A stretch of 64,000 nt of DNA from Megaustenia siamemsis (lineage: Eukaryota; Mollusca; Gastropoda; Stylommatophora; Ariophantidae): positions 36,354,782-36,418,781 of the forward strand of contig JAVIAB010000025.1 of the NCBI GenBank assembly GCA_032433765.1, in the 5' to 3' direction. Both the position numbers and the translations under genes were made by a program. Below the pieces are notes generated by a model, which was not told the origin of the DNA, did not search any database, and saw only the letters and a list, made by a program, of their open reading frames with translations. Positions 24,121 through 35,590 of the stretch are shown piece after piece (within the stretch, counting starts at the first letter, position 1; every line of letters begins with the position of its first letter).

Positions 24121-24269
24121 GGGTCGCTGGCGTGTGACTCTCGACCAACAACTCCTTCAAGTAACGACTACGTCATCGTGTATCAGAGAAAGCAACAAGA
24201 GAGCTACCATTGCTACTCTCTGCCTGGTCTATCACGTGAATAAGTCGCTGGTCAGAAACAAGCACTTGC

Positions 24270-27085
24270 CACTGCTTGGAGGTAAACTATAACCACTGGT
24301 TGGAGGTAAACTATTACCACTGGTTGGAGGTAAACTATCACCACTGGTTGGAGGTAAACTATTACCGCTGGTTGGAGGTAAACTATTACCACTGGTTGGA
24401 GGTAAACTATAACCACTGGTTGGAGGTAAACTATTACCACTGCTTGCAGGTAAATTATTACCACTGGTTGGAGGTAAACTATCACCACTGGTTGGAGGTA
24501 AACTATTACCACTGGTTGGAGGTAAACTATTACCACTGGTTGGAGGTAAACTATTACCACTGGTTGGAGGTAAACTATTACCACTGCTTGCAGGTAAACT
24601 ATTACCACTGGTTGGAGGTAAACTATTACCACTGGTTGGAGGTAAACTATTACCGCTGGTTGGAGGTAAACTATTACCACTGCTTGCAGGTAAACTATTA
24701 CCACTGGTTGGAGGTAAACTATTACAGCTGGTTGGAGGTAAACTATTACCACTGCTTGGAGGTAAACTATTACAGCTGGTTGGAGGTAAACTATTACCGC
24801 TGGTTGGAGGTAAACCGTTGCCACTGGTTGGAGGTAAACCGTTGCCACTGGTTGGAGGTAAACCGTTGCCACTGGTTGGAGGTAAACCGTTGCCACTGGT
24901 TGGAGGTAAACTATTACCACTGGTTGGAGGTAAACTATTACCGCTGGTTGGAGGTAAACTATTACCACTGGTTGGAGGTAAACTATTACCGCTGGTTGGA
25001 GGTAAACTATTACCGCTGGTTGGAGGTAAACTATTACCGCTGGTTGGAGGTAAACTATTACCGCTGGTTGGAGGTAAACTATTACCACTGGTTGGAGGTA
25101 AACTATTACCACTGCTTGGAGGTAAACTATTACAGCTGGTTGGAGGTAAACTATTACCGCTGGTTGGAGGTAAACTATTACCGCTGGTTGGAGGTAAACC
25201 GTTGCCACTGGTTGGAGGTAAACCGTTGCCACTGGTTGGAGGTAAACTATTACCACTGGTTGGAGGTAAACTATTACCGCTGGTTGGAGGTAAACTATTA
25301 ACACTGGTTGGAGGTAAACTATTACCACTGGTTGGAGGTAAACTATTAACACTGGTTGGAGGTAAACTATTACCACTGGTTGGAGGTAAACCGTTGCCAC
25401 TGGTTGGAGGTAAACTATTACCACTGGTTGGAGGTAAACTATTACCACTGGTTGGAGGTAAACTATTACCACTGGTTGGAGGTAAACTATTACCACTGGT
25501 TGGAGGTAAACTATTACCACTGGTTGGAGGTAAACTATTACCACTGGTTGGAGGTAAACCGTTACCACTGGTTGGAAGTAAACTATTACCACTGGTTGGA
25601 GGTAAACTATTACCACTGCTTGGAGGTAAACTATCACCACTGGTTGGAGGTAAACTATTACCACTGGTTGGAGGTAAACTATTACCACTGGTTGGAGGTA
25701 AACTATTACCGCTGGTTGGAGGTAAACTATTACCACTGGTTGGAGGTAAACCGTTGCCACTGGTTGGAGGTAAACTATTACCACTGGTTGGAGGTAAACT
25801 ATTACCACTGGTTGGAGGTAAACCGTTGCCACTGGTTGGAGGTAAACTATTACCACTGGTTGGAGGTAAACTATTACCGCTGGTTGGAGGTAAACTATTA
25901 CCACTGGTTGGAGGTAAACTATTACCACTGCTTGGAGGTAAACTATTACAGCTGGTTGGAGGTAAACTATTACCGCTGGTTGGAGGTAAACCGTTGCCAC
26001 TGGTTGGAGGTAAACCGTTGCCACTGGTTGGAGGTAAACCGTTGCCACTGGTTGGAGGTAAACCGTTGCCACTGGTTGGAGGTAAACTATTACCACTGGT
26101 TGGAGGTAAACTATTACCGCTGGTTGGAGGTAAACTATTAACACTGGTTGGAGGTAAACTATTACCACTGGTTGGAGGTAAACTATTACCACTGGTTGGA
26201 GGTAAACTATTAACACTGGTTGGAGGTAAACTATTACCACTGGTTGGAGGTAAACCGTTGCCACTGGTTGGAGGTAAACTATTACCACTTCTTGGAGGTA
26301 AACTATTACCACTGGTTGGAGGTAAACTATTACCACTGGTTGGAGGTAAACTATTACCACTGGTTGGAGGTAAACTATTACCACTGGTTGGAGGTAAACT
26401 ATTACCACTGGTTGGAGGTAAACTATTACCACTGGTTGGAGGTAAACCGTTACCACTGGTTGGAAGTAAACTATTACCACTGGTTGGAGGTAAACTATTA
26501 CCACTGGTTGGAGGTAAACCGTTACCACTGGTTGGAAGTAAACTATTACCACTGGTTGGAGGTAAACTATTACCACTGGTTGGAGGTAAACTATTACCAC
26601 TGGTTGGAGGTAAACCGTTACCACTGGTTGGAAGTAAACTATTACCACTGGTTGGAGGTAAACTATTACCACTGGTTGGAGGTAAACTATTACCACTGGT
26701 TGGAGGTAAACTATTACCACTGGTTGGAGGTAAACTATTACCACTGGTTGGAGGTAAACCGTTACCACTGGTTGGAAGTAAACTATTACCACTGGTTGGA
26801 GGTAAACTATTACCACTGCTTGGAGGTAAACTATCACCACTGGTTGGAGGTAAACTATTACCACTGGTTGGAGGTAAACTATTACCACTGGTTGGAGGTA
26901 AACTATTACCGCTGGTTGGAGGTAAACTATTACCACTGGTTGGAGGTAAACCGTTGCCACTGGTTGGAGGTAAACTATTACCACTGGTTGGAGGTAAACT
27001 ATTACCACTGGTTGGAGGTAAACCGTTGCCACTGGTTGGAGGTAAACTATTACTACTGGTTGGAGGTAAACCGTTGCCACTGGTT
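24270..27085. repeat. 24-bp minisatellite, about 117 copies
   Basis: The unit is GGTTGGAGGTAAACTATTAC plus CACT, with ACCGTTGCC, TATTACAGCT and CTTGCAGG variants. The array keeps exact 24-bp spacing over 2.8 kb. Because the unit is eight codons and stop-free in several frames, frames of 969 and 942 codons (minus) and 780 codons (plus) are open. These frames overlap on both strands and I do not regard them as genes. Variant blocks (for example the four consecutive CCGTTGCC units near 24818-24905 and 25984-26080) recur, showing larger duplications. Confidence 0.95.
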
Positions 27086-27129
27086 GTGAAAGCCCAAAGG
27101 CTGAGAGTATTTTCCGGAAAGTACTCCAA

Positions 27130-27790
27130 CACAGTCACCACCCTGTGTGTGTTTGTCTAGACGACCTATCTGAACAGTCACCACCCTGTGTGTGTTTGTC
27201 TAGACGACCTATCTCAACACAGTCACCACCCTGTGTGTGTGTTTGTCTAGACGACCAATCTCAACACAGTCACCACCCTGTGTGTGTTTGTCTAGACGAC
27301 CTATCAACACAGTCACCATTCTGTGTGTTTGTCTAGACGACCTATCTCAACATAGTCACCACCCTGTGTGTGTGTCTAGACGACTATCTCAACAGTCAGC
27401 ACCCTGTGTGTGTTTGTCTAGACGACCTATCTCAACAGTCAGCACCCTGTGTGTGTTTGTCTAGACGACCTATCTCAACAGTCAGCACCCTGTGTGTGTT
27501 TGTCTAGACGACCTATCACCACAGTCACCATCCTGTGTGTTTGTTTAGACGATCTATCTCAACAGTCACCACCCTGTGTGTTTGTCTAGACGACCTATCT
27601 CAACACAGTCACCACCCTGTGTGTTTGTCTAGACGATCTATCTCAACACAGTCACCACCCTGTGTGTGTGTGTCTAGACGACCTATCTCAACACAGTCAC
27701 CACCCTGTGTGTTTGTCTAGACGACCTATCTCAACACAGTCACCACCCTGTGTGTTTGTCTAGACGACCTATCTCAACACAGTCACCTCT
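27130..27790. repeat. 41-47-bp minisatellite
   Basis: The unit is CTATCTCAACACAGTCACCA plus CCCTGTGTGTTTGTCTAGAC and GAC, about 15 copies. It varies by GT number and loss of ACA. Confidence 0.95.
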
Positions 27791-28564
27791 ATCTGACCCA
27801 TCGATGGCAGCGGAATAAGGCAACCAGTAAGTGCTGCAACATTGGACTTGAAGTCGACCACAACCCCCCCCACCCCCCCCCCCAATCTCTCTCTAGACGA
27901 GCCTGACATAGACGGAGAGTCCAACTACGAGGCGAGGTACATTCCCACCGACGTCATCTAGAAACACTTCCGATATAAGGTGGAACAAATTCCGGGCTAT
28001 CCAAGAATAAATTGTGGGGGTCAAGATAAAAATAACTCAGCTTTCTATTGGTTGAAGATGGGAAACAAAAACAGTCGGGAGCTAGAAAGAAACTGGTGGA
28101 CTAGCGAGGTAAAAAGTTATGATTTAGTCGCGCACACACAAACCTGTGTTGTTATCTCATTGTGTTGGTTGGCAGGTAAGTATTGGGGGATTGGGGGAGA
28201 AGAGAAGAGATATGATGACTCACATGGTGTGTAAATAGGCAAGATCATTGAGGCAACCAAACAGTGGACACCGTGTTCAGTCAGTCAACTTTGTTACACA
28301 TTGGGACCTCGGGAAAACCCCCCGGCTACCACGTTCGGACAACCCGTGTTCCCGCAGGAAGCAGTGTGTGAATTTAACTCGTAGTTGGGGATAAGAAAAA
28401 TATTACTCGACCCATCGCTGGCAGAAATGGGTACCAGGGTAGTACTCTGGTAAGGTGAGGAATGCTGCCTTGCATCGTGAGTTTCGATGTTTGAAGCGAC
28501 ACTATCCAGAACTCTCCGAACACATAGTATAGGCACTGAATGATTGTGGTGGTGTACATGCTCT
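27791..28564. other. Unique sequence with a weak terminal-exon candidate
   Basis: A pyrimidine run ending CTCTCTCTAG (to 27896) is followed by 65 nt (27897-27961) reading EPDIDGESNYEARYIPTDVI and then TAG. This looks like a possible last exon on the plus strand. However, CTAGACGA also occurs in the adjoining array, so the apparent acceptor may be repeat-derived. A donor match GGCAGGTAAGT lies near 28170. I recognise no product. Confidence 0.25.
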
Positions 28565-28853
28565 ATCACTGAATTATTGTGGTGTTGTACAGGTTATATC
28601 ATTGTATGATTGTGGTGTTGTACATGTTATATCATTGTATGATTGTGGTGTTGTACAGGTTATATCATTGTATGATTTTAGTGTTGTACAGGTTATATCA
28701 CTGTATGATTGTGTTGTTGTACAGGTTATATCCCTGTATGATTGCAGTGATGTACAGGTTATATGACTGTGATTGTAGTGTTGTACAGGTTATATGACTG
28801 TATGATTGTAGTGTTGTACAGGTTATATCACTGTATGATTGCAGTGATGTACA
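28565..28853. repeat. 33-bp minisatellite
   Basis: The unit is GTTGTACAGGTTATATCATT plus GTATGATTGTGGT, about 9 copies. Confidence 0.95.
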
Positions 28854-28854
28854 G

Positions 28855-29045
28855 GCCCCAGTCGCTACACCTATCAGATATGACATCAAAACACAAGCGC
28901 CCCCAGTACACAGACCCGAGCAGGCACCACACACTCACTACCTTGGAGAGAGACTTCCACTGAGAGCCAGACACGTGAAGACGTTCATCGGAGAAACCGG
29001 GATCGAAAGCGCCAATCTAGCATCAGGTGAAGCAGTTTATCTTGG
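28855..29045 (+). other. Possible exon fragment interrupted by an insertion
   Basis: An open frame of 63 codons starts after TGATGTACAG and reads through segments such as YLGERLPLRARHVKTFIGET. It has no ATG and no recognised domain. At 29045 it is interrupted by the 272-bp insertion. On the far side the same frame would stop within four codons. A frame of this length is not rare by chance, so coding status is uncertain. Confidence 0.2.
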
Positions 29046-29317
29046 AAATAATGACAGACAAACAACAGAAAAAAAACAAAGAACAATATATGGTCCGAAG
29101 CGGGATATATTGTTCTTTGTTTTTTTTTAATCTTGTTGTTTGTCTGTCATTATTTCCGAGTGCTAACACATACTTCTTCGTTCTATTATTCCCTATTATC
29201 GCCTCGGAAGTTATATAATATATATAGTATATAATATTTATCCTATATAATACTTTACTTATTATCCTATATAATAATTTACCCTATATAATAATATTTA
29301 TGTTTATTATTTGTACC
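29046..29317. mobile_element. Insertion flanked by 13-bp direct repeats, with a terminal hairpin
   Basis: The direct repeats CAGTTTATCTTGG at 29033-29045 and 29318-29330 look like a target-site duplication. The insert begins with a hairpin (arms 29044-29091 and 29105-29157, about 48 bp with one small bulge, loop GGTCCGAAGCGGG). It continues into an AT-rich part where TATATAATA and CCTATATAATA recur. There is no open frame. It may be a short non-autonomous retroposon. Its family is unknown to me. Confidence 0.6.
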
Positions 29318-29330
29318 CAGTTTATCTTGG

Positions 29331-29924
29331 TCAGCCCTGATTCGTCGTCGTGTGACCATGAAGAAAGCAAGAGCCTGACATCGACAGAACACGTACGCTT
29401 CTAGCACACACCGCGTGCCACTGGCGGGTGGGGGGGACCACACAATCACTGCGCCGCACCTGTCTATTCCTTTTTTATAATAATTTTATTTTGAAACCAA
29501 AAACTTGGCGCAAAACGGCGAGCCCCAGAACTTGCGAGTACGTCAAACAAAGAGTTCCTTCCGTCCGTGCCTGGAACACAGCCTGGCGCCCACTCCCCTT
29601 TTGTGTGTGATATTTGGCGTGCGTCGTTGGGCTCTGCCACCACGAGTGTGGGTAGTCGCTACCAGCAGTGGTGACTGACAACACTCCAACTATGTCAGCA
29701 CCATATACAAACCGTTGTTGAACTAACAAGCTGATTTGTGGACTCACCACCAGTGTGTTAGTCATCAATGACCAAACTCAACGCACTCTGGACACCACCA
29801 AAGTACCATCCATGTTCGTCTTACTCACTTCCTTCTATACAAGCTCCACAAACCATCTTTAGTACGTTCACCATACTGACGAGAGTTGACGGGTACAACC
29901 ATCTTTAGTACGTTCAATATTCTT
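29331..29924. other. Unique sequence, no recognisable gene
   Basis: A 97-codon minus-strand frame (29475-29768) shows no domain. Nothing else is supported. Confidence 0.5.
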
Positions 29925-30342
29925 GCGTGCAGACAAAACGGTCACTCTACAATACAATCTTCATCCCAACATTGTGCTACCAATGCCAGAACTGTACCCT
30001 AGATGCAAGAACAATAAGAAAAATAACCTCTACTGAGATGATTCGTGTTAGACGAATGACAGGAAACAGTCTGAGAGATAAGATCAGAAATGAAGAACTG
30101 AGAAAAAAGCTAGGAATAACCCCCCCCCCCCCCCCTTCCCCATAGAATATATGAAGAAATAACAGATAAAATGGCCACGTGACAAAGCAGAGTAATCAAA
30201 ACACAACACAACGAGCCTTCAACAAACGTTGTGAGAACACCAGACCCAACAGTCGACCACGAAAAAGATGGATTGATGGAATATTAGAAAGACAGAAGAG
30301 TAAAACACCACAAATTCTCCCCTCGACGCTGAAAGGCAAGTG
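29925..30342 (+). mobile_element. LINE family C 3' fragment
   Basis: This fragment encodes the same C-terminal segment as 12002-12420 (CYQCQNCTLDARTIRKITST, then SLRDKIRNEELRKK). It is interrupted by a C run (about 30121-30135) and ends near AAAGGCAAGTGAGGAAGG, matching the LINE C 3' end. Confidence 0.8.
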
Positions 30343-30344
30343 AG

Positions 30345-30857
30345 GAAGGAAAGAAGAATATTACGTATGCGTGTGAACGCTGGAAAACAACAAGAGACAT
30401 AGAAACAAAGTTGAACGCATTTGAAAATAAATGTCTGAGGAAAATACTTGGTATAGCGTGGAACGAATTCAAAACAAACGAGGAAATTAGAGAAATCGCC
30501 AATCAACCACTAATATCTTCAGTAATAAAGAAAAGACGATGGTCATACGTTGGACATGTGATGAGAAGAGATAATAACCGAATAGCAAAGCAAGCCCTCA
30601 TGTGGGAAACAACAGGTAAGAGAAAAGAGAGAAGACCCAAGGAGACACTGAGAAGAGCATTGATGAGAGGGGCAAGAGCAGCAGGATTCGGCTCCCTCAA
30701 TGAGATAGAGCCGCTTGCACAGAACAGACAAATAGCGAGATTTGATAAAAGATCTTTAAAAGAATTGAAAACCGCTAGAACTAAAATTCAGATAAGAGAA
30801 GGAGTATCTTGGTCTACGCCCTATGGACCGGCTACGGCTCGAAAGTTCAATAGATAG
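30345..30857 (+). mobile_element. LINE family A 3' fragment
   Basis: An open frame of 148 codons (30411-30857) matches the LINE A C-terminus: NKCLRKILGIAWNEFKTNEE, a VGHVMRRDNNRIAKQA segment, then a tail ending at GGCTCGAAAGTTCAATAGATAG. It is joined directly to a LINE C fragment, so the two form a composite. This copy differs from the 2.4-9.9 kb copies by scattered substitutions and represents an independent insertion. Confidence 0.85.
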
Positions 30858-31194
30858 ACAGAATATTTAAGACTGAAAATAAGAGGAGCGAGCTATCACA
30901 CGGAAGAGAACAAATACATAAGTTTGGCACATACGACCGCAGCGGACACACAAAAACAGATCAATGAAATGTCAGGCAAGCGCGATCAGTCAAAGTGAAG
31001 AAATGTGGAGTCGAGCCACACACATACGTGTAGTACTTGTAACCAAGTACCAGCAAATCAATAAGAGATCCACAAGCAAGCAGCCCGCCGTTTCGCTTCT
31101 CCAATAGGTCACTTCTCAACAATTACATCAACTACCGCCGATACCACTGGAGGCAACAACAGGCGCGGCCATGTCACGTGGCTAGGTCAGCGGT
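30858..31194. other. Unique spacer
   Basis: No gene. The stretch CCGTTTCGCTTCTCCAATAG near 31090 faintly resembles the GTTTCGGCTCAATAGG of the hammerhead-like motif at 19.2 kb, too weakly to annotate. Confidence 0.4.
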
Positions 31195-32090
31195 CTTCCT
31201 ACTTGACCAAAACAGCCTTGAAACATGATCTCATCAATAATGATTGAGGTAGCCTTGAAACATGATCTCATCAATAATGATTGAGGTATCCTTGAAACAT
31301 GATCTCATCAATAATGATTGAGGTAGCCTTGAAACATAATCTCATCAATAATGACTGAGACAGCCTTGAAACATAATCTCATCAATAATGATTGAGATAG
31401 CCATGAAACATAATCTCATCAATAATGATTGAGACAGCCTTGAAACATAGTCTCATCAGTAATGATTGAGACAGCCTTGAAACATAATCTCATCAATAAT
31501 GATTGAGACAGCCATGAAACATGATCCCATCAATAATGATTGAGACAGCCTTGAAACATAATCTCATCAATAATGATTGAGACAGCCATGAAACATGATC
31601 TCATCAATAATGATTGAGGCAGCCTTGAAACATAATCTCATCAATAATGATTGAGACAGCCTTGAAACATAATCTCATAAATAATGATTGAGACAGCCAT
31701 GAAACATGATCTCATCAATAATGATTGAGACAGCCTTGAAACATAATCTCATCAATAATGATTGAGACAGCCATGAAACATGATCTCATCAATAATGATT
31801 GAGACAGCCTTGAAACATAATCTCATCAATAATGATTGAGACAGCCTTGAAACATAATCTCATCAATAATGATTGATACAGCATTGAAACATAATCTCAT
31901 CAATAATGATTCTGCCTTGAAACATAATCTCATCAATAATGATTGAGGCAGCCTTGAAACACAATCTCATCAATAATGATTGAGACAGCCTTGAAACATG
32001 ATCTCATCAATAATGATTGAGACAGCCTTGAAACATAATCTTATTAATAATGATTGAGACAGCCTTGAAACATAATCTCATCAATAATGA
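31195..32090. repeat. 37-bp minisatellite
   Basis: The unit is AGCCTTGAAACATAATCTCA plus TCAATAATGATTGAGAC, about 24 copies. Confidence 0.95.
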
Positions 32091-32103
32091 TATAGCTACA
32101 TAT

Positions 32104-33540
32104 CATCATCATCAAGTACCAGGGTGATCATGTCTCTCCACAACTTTCGATCTCGACAGTTATTTATCATTTCTGTTGTTGACCTTCTGCCAAGCCATTC
32201 TCTTAAGCTGTCTGTTATTTTTTTCTCTTTGCTTCCCTCTATCTCTTTGTCCCTCAATTTTTCCAGTTGTTACAATATATTCCAGTTGTTCTCTTCTCAT
32301 TACATGGCTAAAAAATGATGATTGTTTCTTCCTAATATTGGAAATTAGCTCTCTTTTTGCTTTGACCTCTCTCAGAACGTCTTCATTACTCTTCTTAGCT
32401 ATCCATGGTATTCTCAACATTCTTCTGTAAAACCACATTTCTACAGACTCCAGTGATTTTCTTGTCTGTTGTCCTATCGTCCATGATTCACATCCATATG
32501 TTAAGACTGGCTCTACGTAACATTTAAGAACTCTTTTTCTTGTTTCTATTGTCAAAAATGGATTGCATAGTATCTTCCTCATTTTTTGGAAAGCTGCTTT
32601 TGCCTGAGCCATTCTGTATCTCACCTCTTTTGTACATCTTCCGTCTGAGGTTAACAAAGTTCCCAAATATTTAAATTCATTTACCTGTTTTAATATTGTT
32701 CCACTTGTCTTTATTTTGCACTGAGGTAATGTCTTTTTCTTTGTTGTTACCATTACCTCTGTCTATTTGCTATTAAGGCAGAGTCCTTTATTTTTGCTTT
32801 CTTTCACTATAATGTCCAACATTTCTTGTAACTCTTTTTCACTCTTAGCGATTAAGACTGTATCATCAGCATACCTTAGATTATTTATATTATGACCTCC
32901 AATTGTTATTCCATGCATGCCCCTTATGGATCTTAAAATGATCTCACTATAAATATTAAACAAATCTGGTGACAGCACACAACCTTGTCTAACATCCTGT
33001 TTTATTTGTTGAAACATTCCCAATTGGTTTCCAGTTCTTATGGCCGCTGTTTGTTTCCAGTACATGTTCTTTATTATTCTTAGATCTTTGCTGTCTACGT
33101 TTATGCTTTCTAAAATTTTGATTATTTCTTGGTGTTTTACTTTGTCAGCTGCAATGGTGTAATCTATGAAACATAGGTATAGATCTCTTTTCACCTCTAT
33201 GGCTCTTTCTGCTAAAGATCTTATGATATAAATGGCATTGCTTGTTCCTTTATCTCTAACAAAACCACACTGTTCATCGCTAATTTCTGGACTGATTTTG
33301 TTTCGCACTCTTCCCATGATGATTCTTAGTAATATCTTAGTCATATGACTCATAATGCTTATTGTGCGATGATCATCGCATTCAATCGCACCCGATTTCT
33401 TTGGTAGGGCTATGGATATTGATTTGAGCATGTCGTCTGGTATATATCATTCAATATTTTTGTTATTATTTCTATTCCAAAATCACCCATGGCTTCAATC
33501 TCTTCTTTAGTTATATTATCTGGTCCACGAGCTTAAGCAG
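32104..33540 (-). mobile_element. LINE family B, 5' truncated, nearly intact reverse transcriptase
   Basis: The element is 1,437 bp between 9-bp repeats GCTACATAT (32095-32103 and 33541-33549). The 3' end (low coordinate) has an ATG/ATC trinucleotide tail (CATCATCATCAAGTACC on the plus strand). The sequence starts inside the reverse transcriptase N-terminal region and is otherwise long and open. It sits directly after the 37-bp array. Other copies of the family are at 39055-39770 (plus), 55200-56932 (plus) and 63204-63595 (minus). Confidence 0.9.
32160..33431 (-). pseudogene. LINE B reverse transcriptase, one nonsense codon
   Basis: Two open pieces in the same frame (33431-32763, 222 codons; 32753-32160, 197 codons) are separated by a TAG just after GLCLNSK, where a Lys or similar codon is expected. 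Motifs in order: ALPKKSGAIECDDHRTISIM, EQCGFVRDKGTSNAI, CFIDYTIAADKVKH (first catalytic Asp), RQGCVLSPDLFN, LRYADDTVLIA (Asp-Asp pair), then FKYLGTLLTSDGR, YGCESWTIGQQTRK and a basic C-terminus with MRREQLEYIVTTGKIEG. The motif usually read YTKAFDKVKH is altered to TIAADKVKH. This is the least damaged reverse transcriptase in the window. Confidence 0.88.
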
Positions 33541-33573
33541 GCTACATATACTATCTACTATAACGATATAGCT

Positions 33574-33684
33574 TAGGGTGACCATTTTTTCCCCATTGTT
33601 TTCGGGGACATTTGTCATAATTTTTACATTTCAGAGGACTTTTTGCTTATTTCTGAGACTGTCCCACAAAATCGGGGACGAACG

Positions 33685-33730
<46 letters not shown>

Positions 33731-34322
33731 TATATATATGTGTGCGTGGGTGTGTGACTGTGTGTGCGCAAGAAATTTGGTAGATGCAAAAAAAAAAAAA
33801 AAGATAACTTTAAATTTCATAATAACTGTGTTTATTTGATGTTTAATTTTATTTTTGTTAATATTCACGGTACTTATGCGATACACGCACTTAATGAAAT
33901 TACAATAGCTAGTTTTGTTTCTCAATAACAAAAAAAGTTTTTAAAAAAATTTTTTTAACAACATATAGATATCAATTGCAATATTAAAGTAATGTTTACA
34001 GTACCTTATTTCTACTGAAGAGGTTGTTGCCTCGGCGGTTTTTTGAGTGTATCTCTCTCAAGATCTCATGATTTGAAGCAAGTTTTTCACTGAAGCTTCC
34101 ACACGATAAAATAATGTTAGTTTTTACTGTTAACATGGCTTGCACCGTGCTCACATTAATCCGTGATTTCTCTTCGGACCAGACGTAGTTCATTTGAGAA
34201 AATAGTCTTTCTACGGATGCACTGCTGCCAGGTAAGCACATAAAAAGTTTAAGAATTCTCTTCACATTAGCATGTGGTACATTATTTTCTTTCAAGTACC
34301 TGAGTACTACATTCCATTTTCT
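33574..34322 (-). mobile_element. hAT DNA transposon, 3' part
   Basis: The low-coordinate end begins TAGGGTGACCATTTTTTCCC, a terminal-repeat-like sequence. It is followed by two similar subterminal stretches (CCCATTGTTTTCGGGGACA and TGTCCCACAAAATCGGGGAC). A (TA)n run lies at about 33691-33739. The transposase C-terminus is at 33996-34322. The 5' half and the matching terminal repeat are missing: the sequence stops at a 19-G run (34327-34345). Confidence 0.8.
33996..34322 (-). pseudogene. hAT transposase C-terminal dimerisation domain, truncated
   Basis: About 108 codons remain. LPGSSASVERLFSQMNYVWS followed by EEKSRINVSTVQAMLTVK is the conserved C-terminal dimerisation motif of hAT-superfamily transposases (S-A-S-x-E-R-x-F-S, then R-x-x-L/V). 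The DDE catalytic part lies upstream of the truncation and is absent, so this copy cannot transpose itself. The frame continues upstream of codon TTG (34295) as CRKWNVVLRYLKENN until the G run. Confidence 0.88.
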
Positions 34323-34326
34323 ACAT

Positions 34327-34345
34327 GGGGGGGGGGGGGGGGGGG
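34327..34345. repeat. G homopolymer (19 G)
   Basis: A G run exactly at the boundary between the hAT remnant and the next array. A comparable run of 21 G is at 36884-36904. Both could form G-quadruplexes or mark sequence of uncertain length. Confidence 0.9.
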
Positions 34346-34379
34346 CGTGTTACTGAACCACTCACATTCTTTTTGCAAC

Positions 34380-34785
34380 AGATGGCAGATAGTAACATAT
34401 CACCACCATCAGGACACACAGTAACATATCACTACCATCAGGACACACAGTAACATATCACCACCATCAGGACACAGTAACATATCACCACCATCAGGAC
34501 ACACAGTAACATATCGCCACCAACAGGACACACAGTAACATATCGCCACCATCAGGACACACAGTAACATATCACCACCATCAGGACACACAGTAACATA
34601 TCACCACCATCAGGACACACAGTAACATATCACCACCATCAGGACACACAGTAACATATCACCACCATCAGGACACACAGTAACATATCACCACCATCAG
34701 GACACACAGTAACATATCACTACCATCAGGACACACAGTAACATATCACTACCATCAGGACACACAGTAACATATCACCACCATA
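34380..34785. repeat. 29-bp minisatellite
   Basis: The unit is AGTAACATATCACCACCATC plus AGGACACAC, about 14 copies. Confidence 0.95.
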
Positions 34786-34799
34786 ACATTAAGTACAAC

Positions 34800-35195
34800 A
34801 CGCTCCACGGTTTAAAATAACTACACTATGATTGACGAGAAGAGTTCAATATTACAGATCAATCAATCATAAATAACCCAGTCTACAACCACCTCTACTA
34901 TACCGTGACTGACGAGAGTTCAAGATTACAGATCAATCAATCATAAATAACCCAGTCTACAACCACCTCTACTATACCGTGATTGACGAGAGTCCAATAT
35001 TACAGATCAATGAATCATAAATAACCCAGTCTACAACTACCTCTACCATACAGTGATTGACGAGAGTTCAATATTACAGATCAATCAATCATAAATAACC
35101 TAGTCTACAACCACCTCTACTATACATTGATTGACGAGAGTTCAATATTACAGATCAATCAATCATAAATAACCCAGTCTACAATCACGTGTACC
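34800..35195. repeat. About 74-bp tandem repeat
   Basis: Five copies of a unit running GATTGACGAGAGTTCAATAT, TACAGATCAATCAATCATAA, ATAACCCAGTCTACAACCAC, CTCTACTATACCGT. Confidence 0.93.
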
Positions 35196-35549
35196 ATAGA
35201 GTTATAACCCGGAACGGGGACGGTCTTCAAGCATACTTTGAGAAGCGCTGAGGACGTCACAATCCAAATATAGTGAACATGGCTGCCCTAGAGGACACAT
35301 TTATCGATTGACAGGAGGCAGTACCTGCAGCTACACAAACACGAGCCAGCGATAACCAGTGTCACAGTTCCTACAAAAGCACCACCCTTCTTCCCTTTTC
35401 TGTCTACAGCTCATCTTTGTCAATGGGGACCCAAGAAAGGGAGATCATCGTGTTCCAATTCTAGCATAAGAAAGTCAAGCATGGACAATAAAAAAAACAG
35501 TCAGATCTTTGGAAGTCGCAGAAAATGATGTGGATACTTTAGAGGGAGG

Positions 35550-35590
<41 letters not shown>

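Noticed and set aside
22410..24292. Cysteine-rich minus-strand frames (repeats of CVCAPCCGSC) resembling metallothionein or keratin-associated proteins
   Set aside because: They are translations of the CA-bearing minisatellite. Variable CA length shifts the frame repeatedly, and there is no flanking gene structure.
24232..27141. Open frames of 969 and 942 codons (minus) and 780 codons (plus) as giant repeat proteins
   Set aside because: They are three different translations of the same 24-bp tandem unit, open on both strands at once, with no unique N- or C-terminal domain. Stop-free unit plus register explains them.
31085..31125. Second hammerhead-like motif
   Set aside because: It shares only CGTTTCG and CAATAGG with the 19.2 kb motif. 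No CTGATGA-like box or stem can be drawn.
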